From assembly GCA_003520965.1 (NCBI GenBank), contig DOTU01000156.1, forward strand, positions 1 to 6,264: a stretch of 6,264 nucleotides of DNA. The letters are read 5' to 3'. The notes below the pieces were generated by a model. That model saw only the letters and a program-made list of their open reading frames with translations, searched no databases and was not told the DNA's origin. Shown piece by piece: positions 1 to 6,118 of this stretch. The translations under genes were made by a program, and so were the position numbers. This DNA comes from Candidatus Zixiibacteriota bacterium (GTDB taxonomy: Bacteria > Zixibacteria > MSB-5A5 > UBA10806). Numbering within the stretch: the stretch's first letter is position 1; every line of letters begins with the position of its first letter.

Positions 1-443
1 TTGCCGGTTACCTCATAGTAATCTTGATGATAATCCTCGGCATCCCAAAATCTATCAGCCTTGATAATCTCGGTTACAACTTTATAACCTTTGGCCTTTA
101 GTTCGTCGATAAGTTTTTGGGCGGTCTTTTTTTGATTTTCGTCGCCATAAAACACAACCGAACGATACTGTTCTCCAATATCTGGCCCTTGCCGATTTAT
201 CTGAGTTGGGTCGTGAATCTCAAAGAAAAACCGGGCTACCTTCTCGAAATTAGTTTTTTCTGGGTCAAATGTAATTTCAACCGCCTCGGCATGGCCGGTT
301 TGGCCACCACATACTTCTTTGTAGGTGGGATTTGTTTTATGGCCCCCCATATAGCCAACCCGCGTTGATGTTACCCCTTCGAGTTTTTTAAAAAGATGCT
401 CTGCTCCCCAGAAACAGCCGCCAGCAAAATATGCTTTTTCCAC
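1..443 (-). CDS. msrA: Peptide-methionine (S)-S-oxide reductase MsrA, partial at its C-terminus
   Basis: This gene encodes an enzyme that reduces methionine-S-sulfoxide, free or in oxidised proteins, back to methionine through a cysteine sulfenic acid intermediate, normally in the cytoplasm. Reading leftward from 443, 147 residues are visible. The signature GCFWG lies at residues 9-13 with the nucleophile Cys10. Tyr41, Glu53, Asp88 and Tyr93 align at a constant offset with the E. coli active-site residues Tyr82, Glu94, Asp129 and Tyr134, and GHAEAV and DIGEQYRS are intact. AEDYHQDYY near the edge matches the end of the MsrA core. The start is GTG at 443, chosen because AGGAGG lies 5 bases upstream and GCFWG is then placed as usual in N-terminally short MsrA proteins. 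The last residues and the stop lie outside the window, so a fused MsrB domain cannot be excluded. The upstream gap is only 94 bases and carries a terminator, so msrA probably has its own expression signal, although no convincing -35/-10 pair was seen. Confidence 0.97.
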   Translation of the reverse strand, partial: MEKAYFAGGCFWGAEHLFKKLEGVTSTRVGYMGGHKTNPTYKEVCGGQTGHAEAVEITFDPEKTNFEKVARFFFEIHDPTQINRQGPDIGEQYRSVVFYGDENQKKTAQKLIDELKAKGYKVVTEIIKADRFWDAEDYHQDYYEVTG

Positions 444-448
444 TGTTG

Positions 449-454
449 CCTCCT
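449..454 (-). promoter_or_regulatory. Shine-Dalgarno of msrA
   Basis: A perfect AGGAGG on the minus strand is followed by 5 bases and then GTG. It decides the GTG start of msrA, which would otherwise be missed because no ATG occurs before the GCFWG motif. Confidence 0.85.
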
Positions 455-480
455 ATGATCTCAATATCATTTACTTAATA

Positions 481-511
481 TTAGAAAAGGCAGCGTTTGT
501 TCCGCTGCCTT
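481..511 (-). terminator. Rho-independent terminator of the secreted hydrolase gene
   Basis: On the minus strand, AAGGCAGCG (511-503) pairs perfectly with CGCTGCCTT (495-487) across a 7-base loop. It is followed by TTTTCTAA, with the stem's last T's running into the T tract. It lies 26 bases past the TAG stop of the hydrolase gene and 37 bases before the msrA start codon. It should end the hydrolase transcript and separate it from msrA. On the plus strand the stem is not followed by a good T tract. Confidence 0.85.
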
Positions 512-537
512 CATATTTTGACTTATCTTAATCTGAA

Positions 538-3500
538 CTATCTATCGTTTTCTCGTTCTATAATTCCGTTACCTGCCGGAATCTCAGATGGTTTTACCAG
601 AGGTCCCGGAGGAGCCAACAATGATGGCGGGCAACTTGGGCACGCCATCGGAGCCGGCCCGCCCTTGAAATATCTAACCATATAAGTCACATCAAGACCG
701 GAGAAGGAACAGGAGCCGTTAACATCACCAACCACATACCAGGTATTGCCGCTTCCGGTAGGGCATTCACAGCTATATAGGGGATCGGGACCGCCCTTGA
801 AATAGCGCACCGAATAGGTAACGTCCAAACCCGAAAAACCGCCGCTGTTATTGACATCGCCGACGACATAATTACATCCCGGCAATGAAACGAATATCGT
901 GAAGTTGCCATCAGTGTTATCGAGGCCTAGATTTAGCGCGTTATCTCTGCAGGATACTTTGACAAGGCATAAGGCCGAGGGTGTATCGGGAATAGTCCAG
1001 GAATAGGTTTGCGGATTTCCGTCAGTCCAATCTCGAATTGGAGGGTCTACCCAATTGGCGCCATCATCTGTGGAATACTCAATTTTATATTGAGCGACTT
1101 CAATATTATCTGTGGCAGTCCAGGTGATATCATAAACCTGGCCAATATTCCAAACTTCCCCGCCATTGGGGGAGGTAACAACCACAACCGGAGCCGAATC
1201 GAAAATTGTGAAGCTGGCGTCGGATGTATCAAAACCGCTATTACTTGCAGCATCGCGGCAGGAAACACGCACCCGGCAATCTGATGATACCGTATTGGGA
1301 ACTGTCCAGGCGAATAGATGAGGATCGCCGGATATCCAATCCTGAATTGAAATCCAGCCCGCGCCTCCATCAATCGAATAATCCAGTTTGTAACTTGTCA
1401 CCCCCACATTATCGGTCGAGGTCCAGGTAATGTTGTGTGACGTGCCAGCGTTCCAGTTTTCGCTTCCAATAGGGGAGGTTATATTCACAATTGGAGCAGT
1501 CGCATCCCCGATACTGAAATCACCATCTGAAAAGTCATATCCCAAACCGCTGGCCGCATCACGGCAGGATATTTTCACGCGGCATTGATTGCTGGGAGTA
1601 TTGGGCAGATTCCAGGAGAATGTCCCCGGATTGCCGTTAGTCCAATCCTGAACCTGCAGCCAACTCAGCCCGCTATTAATTGAATATTCAATTTTAAAAG
1701 ATGTGACCGCGACATTATCTGTGGCGCTCCAGATTATATTATGATCTGAACCTATCTCCCAGTTATCACCGCCATTGGGGCTGGTGACAGTTACGCTGGG
1801 CGGCATATTGTCCCGGATGATGAAATTGCTGTTTGAAATATCGGAGCCTATTCCGCTTGACGTATCCCGGCATGATACCCGTATCCGATTAAGAGTCGAT
1901 GGTATATTGGGAACGATCCAATTGAATGTATGCGGATCGCCCGCCACCCAATCCTGGATAAGTAACCAACTGCTGCCGGCATCGGTAGAATTCTCAAGCT
2001 TAAACGATGTTATTCCCAGATTATCGCTATCGGTCCAGGTGATATTGTGAGAGGTGCCACAATCCCAGGTCTCTGCTCCATTTGGGGAGGTTACCGTAAC
2101 AGTAGGGGGCGGGTCGTAAATCGTGAAATTATTATCTGAATTATCGGTTCCGGTGTTACTGGCGGCATCCCTACAGGAAACCTTAACGCGGCACTGCGTT
2201 GAAGCAGTACCGGGAACTGCCCATGAGTAACTTCCGGGATTTCCCGATGTCCAATCCTGGATTGGTAACCAGTTTGTGCCTGTATCAGTGGAATATTCTA
2301 TTTTGTAATTTGTAATCCCGACATTATCACCTGCCGACCAGGTGATATTATGGGATGTCCCCATATTCCAGCTCTCCCCGCCGTTAGGTGCGTTAACGTG
2401 AACGAAAGGTGAAGTGGTATCACCCAATACAATTATTGAAAAGACAGCATTCGAATTATCGCTTCCCAAATTCCCTACGATGTCCCACGCTTTAAGGCGC
2501 ACCAGGCAGTTACTGGATGCAGGGGATGGAACCGTCCAGAGGAAAGTCTGCGGATTGCCGCTGGTTTGCGGCTGCACTGCAAGCCAGCTACTGCCGGAAT
2601 TGGTTGAGTAATCGATTGCATAAGAGGCTATACCGACGACATCGGATGCTGTCCAGGTAATACTATGCATGCTCGAGATTGACCACTGTTCGCCTCCGTT
2701 AGGGGAGGTAACCTGAACCGCGGGAGTTGTTGTATCCGACGGTGGCTCATCGAGAGCTATGGTCAGAGGCATTCCAAGTGCAGCTCGTTCATCCGGGCCC
2801 TCTGTTACCGCACCGTCGCCGTTGACAATATAATTTATTAAACCGGCGGTTTTGAATGTGAAATCCCCAACGCAATAACCGGAGTAACTGGTCAGGCTTC
2901 CAGCAGGGTTACCTTCTTCGCTTTGAAGTACGGTAGCTGCCGGCGCAGTGACACAAGAGACTCCAGCCAGGAGTACGTGGTCGACCACATCATGCCTGGG
3001 GAACATATAATCCGGGGATTGCCCCGAGCCGGTCGCGATGCAGGCAAACCTTGGGGTCAGGAGATTCATATAATCGGGATTAGTGGAACTTTCGCTGCCA
3101 TGATGGTTGACATGTATAACTTCAACCCCGTAGGAGGTTAGAAGCGGATGAGCACCCCCGGGCATGATGGTTTGGGCAAGAGGAGTTTCGACATTGGCTT
3201 GACTTGTGTTTCGCCCGGTACAGGAGTTATCAGCGTCGCCCCCACCGAGATCACCCGCATAGAGATATTCAAAATGGTTATATTTTATTAGTAGCCCGAT
3301 AGAACAATCGTTTTCCTCACCCGATGCACCTGGGACCGCCCCGTATCCCCAAACGGACCCGTTGGCGGCAACACAAGTGGCTGTAGCGCCATTCCCCAAC
3401 TGGATCACGGTACCCAGTGCAATTGCCGTTAGCGAATCGGCGGTTGTGGTCGCGGCGGCATTTCGAAAGGCAGTTACGTTGGGCGTAGAATAGTCGCTGC

Positions 3501-3849
3501 CGTTATAATAAATCCTATTAAGGACATCATACCCACCAGTGATTACCTCCGTTAAGCCGTCGATATGATCGGAATGTTGATGGCTGGCGAGCATGTAGGT
3601 CAGGCCGTCGGCAGGCATAAGGCCAATAGACTGCATATAGGGCTTAACTTTTGAAGTACCCATTCCCTGGCGCCCGCCATCCATTAGAATACGAGTACCA
3701 TCAGGACCAATAACTAACACCGATGTCCCCCAGCCAACATTGATATAATGAATTTCAAGAAGACCTGAAGGAGTAAAGGCAAATACATAAGCCGGAATAA
3801 TCGATAGAAGCACGGCAAGAACAAAGCACGTTGGGAAAATCTTTCTCAT
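538..3849 (-). CDS. Secreted metallo-beta-lactamase-fold hydrolase (ComEC type) with six Ig-like repeats and a dockerin-like C-terminus
   Basis: This gene encodes a predicted extracellular metal-dependent hydrolase of 1103 residues. Residues 1-24 are a Sec signal peptide (MRK, a hydrophobic run, cleavage after VFA). Residues of about 30-305 form an MBL-fold domain of the ComEC/Rec2 C-terminal type (COG2333-like). It has SHQHSDHIDG with ligands His90, His92, Asp94 and His95, an END.S motif near residue 180, AGDL with Asp200, and NHHGSESS with His249/His250. A linker then leads to six Ig-like modules (about 376-992) opening with P.V.VTSPNGGE.W. The end carries two GDVN...FSGLDVTY.VRYFKGG motifs resembling dockerin calcium loops. 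Family members include nucleases, phosphodiesterases and esterases, so the substrate is unknown. The repeats probably act as a stalk or binding array and the dockerin-like part as a docking or calcium-stabilised cap. The start is ATG at 3849. A TTG nine bases earlier (3858) is in frame, but GGA sits before the ATG and the signal peptide begins well there. The stop is TAG. The gene appears monocistronic. Confidence 0.93.
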   Translation of the reverse strand: MRKIFPTCFVLAVLLSIIPAYVFAFTPSGLLEIHYINVGWGTSVLVIGPDGTRILMDGGRQGMGTSKVKPYMQSIGLMPADGLTYMLASHQHSDHIDGLTEVITGGYDVLNRIYYNGSDYSTPNVTAFRNAAATTTADSLTAIALGTVIQLGNGATATCVAANGSVWGYGAVPGASGEENDCSIGLLIKYNHFEYLYAGDLGGGDADNSCTGRNTSQANVETPLAQTIMPGGAHPLLTSYGVEVIHVNHHGSESSTNPDYMNLLTPRFACIATGSGQSPDYMFPRHDVVDHVLLAGVSCVTAPAATVLQSEEGNPAGSLTSYSGYCVGDFTFKTAGLINYIVNGDGAVTEGPDERAALGMPLTIALDEPPSDTTTPAVQVTSPNGGEQWSISSMHSITWTASDVVGIASYAIDYSTNSGSSWLAVQPQTSGNPQTFLWTVPSPASSNCLVRLKAWDIVGNLGSDNSNAVFSIIVLGDTTSPFVHVNAPNGGESWNMGTSHNITWSAGDNVGITNYKIEYSTDTGTNWLPIQDWTSGNPGSYSWAVPGTASTQCRVKVSCRDAASNTGTDNSDNNFTIYDPPPTVTVTSPNGAETWDCGTSHNITWTDSDNLGITSFKLENSTDAGSSWLLIQDWVAGDPHTFNWIVPNIPSTLNRIRVSCRDTSSGIGSDISNSNFIIRDNMPPSVTVTSPNGGDNWEIGSDHNIIWSATDNVAVTSFKIEYSINSGLSWLQVQDWTNGNPGTFSWNLPNTPSNQCRVKISCRDAASGLGYDFSDGDFSIGDATAPIVNITSPIGSENWNAGTSHNITWTSTDNVGVTSYKLDYSIDGGAGWISIQDWISGDPHLFAWTVPNTVSSDCRVRVSCRDAASNSGFDTSDASFTIFDSAPVVVVTSPNGGEVWNIGQVYDITWTATDNIEVAQYKIEYSTDDGANWVDPPIRDWTDGNPQTYSWTIPDTPSALCLVKVSCRDNALNLGLDNTDGNFTIFVSLPGCNYVVGDVNNSGGFSGLDVTYSVRYFKGGPDPLYSCECPTGSGNTWYVVGDVNGSCSFSGLDVTYMVRYFKGGPAPMACPSCPPSLLAPPGPLVKPSEIPAGNGIIERENDR
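658..870 (-). other. Pair of dockerin-like calcium-binding motifs
   Basis: Two copies of YVVGDVN....FSGLDVTY.VRYFKGG lie at 870-790 and 738-658, repeating every 44 residues with a Cys-containing linker between them. The spacing D.N.S...S..D matches the type I dockerin calcium loop (D.N.D...N..D), but Ser replaces Asp at the fifth position and Asn at the ninth. RYFKGG corresponds to the helix end RYLLG. I see two half-dockerin units but no cohesin gene in the window, so the binding partner is unknown. Confidence 0.75.
874..2724 (-). repeat. Six tandem Ig-like coding repeats, about 300 bp each
   Basis: Within the hydrolase gene, six consecutive units begin at 2724, 2409, 2106, 1800, 1494 and 1191 and encode 105, 101, 102, 102, 101 and 106 residues. 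Each has the pattern P.V.VTSPNGGE.W..G..HNITW...DN.G...YKIEYS...G..W....DW..G.P..SW.VP...S..CRV.VSCRD......D.SD..F.I. The middle units (2 to 5) are closest to each other and the first and last are most divergent. They resemble the 'SPNGGE.W' Ig-like modules seen in secreted bacterial proteins, related to the Kre9/KNH-type fold. Their number points to growth by internal duplication. Confidence 0.9.
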
Positions 3850-3918
3850 AGTATCCAAATCGAACAGAACAAGTTAATCTTGAGGCCTACAGGGAGGCAT
3901 ACTACTTTCATTCAATGC

Positions 3919-3946
3919 AATATAGCAAAATTATCAAAACTATCAA
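3919..3946 (-). promoter_or_regulatory. Promoter of the secreted hydrolase gene
   Basis: On the minus strand, TTGATA (3946-3941) is followed after 16 bases by TATATT (3924-3919). Each hexamer matches five of six bases of the housekeeping consensus. Transcription would begin near 3912, giving a leader of about 62 bases before the ATG at 3849. Confidence 0.6.
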
Positions 3947-3959
3947 GTGAAAATGAGGG

Positions 3960-3973
3960 TTCCAATATTGGAA
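3960..3973. promoter_or_regulatory. Perfect 14-bp palindrome, candidate operator
   Basis: TTCCAATATTGGAA is a perfect palindrome just upstream of the -35 hexamer of the hydrolase promoter, where an activator would typically bind. No regulator gene lies beside it, so its role is inferred from position and symmetry only. Confidence 0.4.
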
Positions 3974-4171
3974 ATAATTTTTATTGCCAATTAAGTAGTT
4001 AACGTAACTTATTACTGAATAATATTTTATGAACTAGCGGTATTTTACCAATGGGACCCCAGAATCTCCTTCAAAATCAATGACAATAATTGAACGTCGA
4101 TCGTTTCAGAACGGCTTATACTTAATTGGGCTGGAAATTTATCTATAATGGAAGTAACTAATTATTTGTTA

Positions 4172-4200
4172 ATGACAATTGGTTTTAATATGTATATAAT
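4172..4200 (+). promoter_or_regulatory. Promoter of the GNAT acetyltransferase gene
   Basis: ATGACA (4172-4177, five of six to consensus) is followed by an ideal 17-base spacer and a perfect TATAAT (4195-4200). Transcription would start near 4207, with a leader of about 42 bases to the start codon at 4249. Confidence 0.7.
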
Positions 4201-4248
4201 CATAGGAACGAATTTATAAGATACCATTAGGATATTACCAGGGTAGGA

Positions 4249-5142
4249 ATGATGAAAATTACTTACAAGCTTTGCCGTGAAAATGATTTAATTCCGGCAT
4301 TTAAAATGGTTCGAGGCTCAATGAATCATCTCCGCAAAAGCACGGGCAAAGAACCGCTTCGCTACCGGGTTAGAAGATATCCCGAGGTTATACACCTCTA
4401 CAACAATGACCAAAAGAGATTTTGGTGCGCCTGGGACGGTAAAAAAATTATCGGTTTCACCGGGGCATTGCTTCGAGGCAAGCAATGGTATCTGGCTTTT
4501 CTTTTTGTTCATCCCCGTTACCAGAACAAGGGAGTCGGCAGGGAGCTTCTCAAGCGGGTTTGGATGAATGCTCCGGGAATGACTCATTCGCTTTCGACAT
4601 TTGCCTACAACGTTCAGGCAGTGGGTATCTATAGCAAGTTTGGTATGGCGCCACTTTGTGCATTGCCGGTCATGGAAATCAAGCTTGATAAACTACAACG
4701 TCCGGTTCCATCGGACTTGAAAGCATCGACGACGATTACTCGACAGGATATCGCCTGGATAAATCAACTTGAGGCGAAAATCCGCGGATACTCTCGTCCA
4801 CAGGAATGGCGCTTTTGGTCGAAACAAGACGAAATTCAAATCTACCTGTTTCGAAATAAGGGCCAGAGAGTTGGCTACAGTATGGCCCATAAAAAGTGGG
4901 GTGTCATAGCTCCCGCTGGCGCTGTTACCAACGATTATTTGACGAAGATAGTAACCGATACTATCGGGTTGATCAAGACATCGGAGAAATCGATCCGGCT
5001 CTACTGTCCGACTAATAATCTCAATCTTTACCGCTATCTAATCGGTATGGGATTTCGTATTTTAGAAATGGATCTGTTTCTATCCGATAAACCATATGCC
5101 GATTTCCAGCGTTATCTTCCCGCCCAACTGGCGATTTTCTAA
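4249..5142 (+). CDS. Two-domain GNAT family N-acetyltransferase
   Basis: This gene encodes a cytoplasmic protein of 297 residues with an N-terminal GNAT acetyltransferase domain (about 3-148). Motif A is LAFLFVHPRYQNKGVGREL (82-100), where QNKGVG fits the Q/R-x-x-G-x-G/A loop that binds the acetyl-CoA pyrophosphate. Motif B follows, with Asn121, Tyr128 and FGM at 131-133. Residues of about 158-297 look like a second, degenerate GNAT-like domain: it ends in CPTNNLNLYRYLIGMGFR, a typical late-GNAT element, but lacks a clear motif A. It resembles the C-terminal domain of GNAT proteins of the acetyltransferase_18 type. The acceptor substrate cannot be read from sequence. The start is ATGATG: 4249 has AGGG five bases upstream, while 4252 has TAGGA three bases upstream, so either is possible. 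The gene has its own promoter and appears monocistronic. Confidence 0.92.
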   Translation: MMKITYKLCRENDLIPAFKMVRGSMNHLRKSTGKEPLRYRVRRYPEVIHLYNNDQKRFWCAWDGKKIIGFTGALLRGKQWYLAFLFVHPRYQNKGVGRELLKRVWMNAPGMTHSLSTFAYNVQAVGIYSKFGMAPLCALPVMEIKLDKLQRPVPSDLKASTTITRQDIAWINQLEAKIRGYSRPQEWRFWSKQDEIQIYLFRNKGQRVGYSMAHKKWGVIAPAGAVTNDYLTKIVTDTIGLIKTSEKSIRLYCPTNNLNLYRYLIGMGFRILEMDLFLSDKPYADFQRYLPAQLAIF

Positions 5143-5163
5143 TAGCTTATATATTCAAGAATC

Positions 5164-5183
5164 GTATGGGTTTAACCCAATAC
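5164..5183 (+). terminator. Weak hairpin after the acetyltransferase gene
   Basis: GTATGGG (5164-5170) pairs with CCCAATAC (5176-5183), with one bulged A and a TTTAA loop, 21 bases after the stop. There is no T tract behind it, so it is at best a weak or factor-assisted terminator. It may instead be part of the palindrome cluster that continues to 5210. Confidence 0.25.
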
Positions 5184-5375
5184 CTATAGGCGGACAATCC
5201 CCAATTTGGGCAACATGCGTATAATAATTGCCGCAAAAACAGTAAATTGCACAACTATAAACAGCTATAAAACAAACACTTAGCAAAAACTGAACAGAGA
5301 CGATCAGGGTGGCATGATCTGTGCAGTCATCATTCATGTTAATGGAGAAAAGGTTGGGATTGAAACTCGCAATAT

Positions 5376-5380
5376 AGGGG
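5376..5380 (+). promoter_or_regulatory. Shine-Dalgarno favouring the 5386 start
   Basis: AGGGG (followed by GA) ends five bases before ATG 5386. It is a good match and spacing, and is the main reason for choosing the 54-residue form of the small membrane protein over the 78-residue form. Confidence 0.5.
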
Positions 5381-5385
5381 GAATA

Positions 5386-5550
5386 ATGTTAGCCAGATTC
5401 ATCTACCTGAAAGAGGATTCAAAGTTTTTCATTGTGGCGTCGGTGGTATGCACCCTGATTATTTTGGTGGTAATCGCCATGAACATGGGCATCTCAAATC
5501 CTGATTTGAAATATAACGATTGGGCTCAGATTACGCTTTCTGCGCGCTAA
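5386..5550 (+). CDS. Small single-pass membrane protein, 54 residues, function unknown
   Basis: I do not recognise this protein. From ATG 5386 it has a short charged N-terminus (FIYLKEDSK), one hydrophobic segment of about 22 residues (14-36, FFIVASVV through MNMGI), and a short polar tail ending in DWAQITLSAR. It therefore looks like a one-span inner-membrane peptide. The start at 5386 is supported by AGGGG five bases upstream and by placing the membrane segment close to the N-terminus. An in-frame ATG at 5314 with AGGG four bases upstream would give 78 residues and cannot be excluded. The codons read like genuine coding sequence, and the stop TAA lies just before a sharp change to AT-rich gap. 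There is one cysteine (Cys22) in the membrane segment and no signal-peptidase site is evident. Confidence 0.6.
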   Translation: MLARFIYLKEDSKFFIVASVVCTLIILVVIAMNMGISNPDLKYNDWAQITLSAR

Positions 5551-5558
5551 AGTGCCAG

Positions 5559-5589
5559 TTGACAATTATTCGACTGGGCTTAATAAAAT
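5559..5589 (+). promoter_or_regulatory. Candidate promoter inside the gap
   Basis: A perfect TTGACA (5559-5564) is followed by TAAAAT (5584-5589) after 19 bases, or by a poorer TAATAA after 16 bases. The -35 overlaps a hairpin (CCAGTTG 5555-5561 with CGACTGG 5571-5577), so the same bases could instead form a weak structure at the end of the preceding transcript. No gene follows closely. It would drive a long leader or a non-coding RNA. Confidence 0.3.
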
Positions 5590-5625
5590 CTATTAACCTC
5601 GAATTCGCATTTCGAAACCGATGAG

Positions 5626-5648
5626 CGCCGATTTATAGCGGCGGTTTT
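5626..5648 (+). terminator. Candidate terminator of the small membrane protein transcript
   Basis: CGCCG (5626-5630) pairs with CGGCG (5639-5643) across an 8-base loop and is followed by GTTTT. The stem is short but GC-rich in an AT-rich setting, about 75 bases after the stop of the small gene. Confidence 0.3.
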
Positions 5649-6068
5649 GGTTGGTGATATTCTTTGCAGCGTACTGCATCCAATTGGTAGAATTGCCGTT
5701 AACAAGACGGGAAGCTTATTTCGGATGGCTTTTTGACAGGCCTATTTTCTGATATTCAGAAGTTTTCTCCTCCAGCTTATTTGCCTTTTGAAAAAGCATA
5801 AAAAACCTAATCAATAAAACACCTAAAGCAATTTCAGAGGTTCGTTACCTATATGTAGGTTATCCGCCCGATAATATTTAGATTGCCCTTGCGAATAAGC
5901 CCCTATCCTCATATTTTGGAACTTGTTCGGTTTATTTTTTGTTTGAAAACCGAAATGCCGTTTTACGGTATCAAGTAACCGCAGTATGCTTAATGAATGA
6001 AGTGCTAAATCGATTCTTGGTAAGTTGTTCAGATTGCCGCAGATATTGGTCCCGGCAATCGTTATGTA

Positions 6069-6096
6069 TTGAAGAGAAATTTCATCGTTCTATATT
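6069..6096 (+). promoter_or_regulatory. Candidate promoter of the exported protein gene at 6123
   Basis: TTGAAG (6069-6074) and TATATT (6091-6096) are 16 bases apart. Transcription would start near 6103, just before the ribosome binding site. The inverted repeat ending at 6060 lies directly upstream of the -35. Confidence 0.4.
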
Positions 6097-6113
6097 GGCT
6101 TTGGCTATCTAAT

Positions 6114-6118
6114 GGAGG
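6114..6118 (+). promoter_or_regulatory. Shine-Dalgarno deciding the GTG start at 6123
   Basis: GGAGG lies four bases before GTG 6123, and no ATG is in a better position. The reading frame opens immediately into a textbook signal peptide, which supports this start. Confidence 0.75.

Larger units (their letters stand above)
3850..4248. other. Divergent intergenic control region
   Basis: This 399-base AT-rich stretch has no plausible gene in any frame. It holds the minus-strand promoter and palindrome of the hydrolase gene on its left and the plus-strand promoter of the acetyltransferase gene on its right. A second, imperfect inverted repeat (AGTTA-ACG-TAACT, 3997-4009) lies between them. About 200 bases in the middle (4010-4170) show nothing clear beyond AACG-TCGAT-CGTT at 4093-4105 and a TATACT at 4117 without a well-spaced -35. 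Confidence 0.6.
5143..5385. other. Palindrome-rich intergenic gap
   Basis: This 243-base AT-rich stretch separates the acetyltransferase from the small membrane protein gene. Its first part stacks three short symmetric elements (5164-5183, CCTATAGG at 5183-5190, CCCAA-T-TTGGG at 5200-5210). A TATAAT follows at 5220-5225 and two TATAAA boxes lie near 5256 and 5266, but none has a well-spaced -35, so the promoter of the next gene is not settled. If the alternative start of that gene is used, the last 72 bases are coding. Confidence 0.5.

Noticed and set aside
117..368. Plus-strand open frame of 83 residues
   Set aside because: It lies antisense within msrA, whose active-site motifs leave no doubt about the true strand.
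3850..3858. TTG at 3858 as the start of the hydrolase gene
   Set aside because: No Shine-Dalgarno precedes the TTG. ATG 3849 has a GGA upstream and begins the signal peptide directly with MRK.
4117..4122. TATACT as an alternative promoter of the acetyltransferase gene
   Set aside because: The nearest TTGAAC is 21 bases away, which is too far. The ATGACA-17-TATAAT pair at 4172-4200 is much better.
5220..5225. TATAAT box in the gap before the small membrane protein gene
   Set aside because: No -35 hexamer lies 15-19 bases upstream and the TG of an extended -10 is misplaced by one base, so I did not call it a promoter.
5155..5337. Minus-strand open frame of 60 residues with a hydrophobic stretch
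   Set aside because: It has no ribosome binding site, overlaps the palindrome cluster and the start of the small membrane protein's alternative frame, and has a Cys/Tyr-rich composition typical of reading AT-rich non-coding DNA.
5681..5715. tRNA-like string AATTGGTAGAATTG followed by GTTAAC
   Set aside because: It resembles a D-arm and an Asn anticodon at first sight, but there is no T-arm GGTTCGA-type sequence and no acceptor stem.
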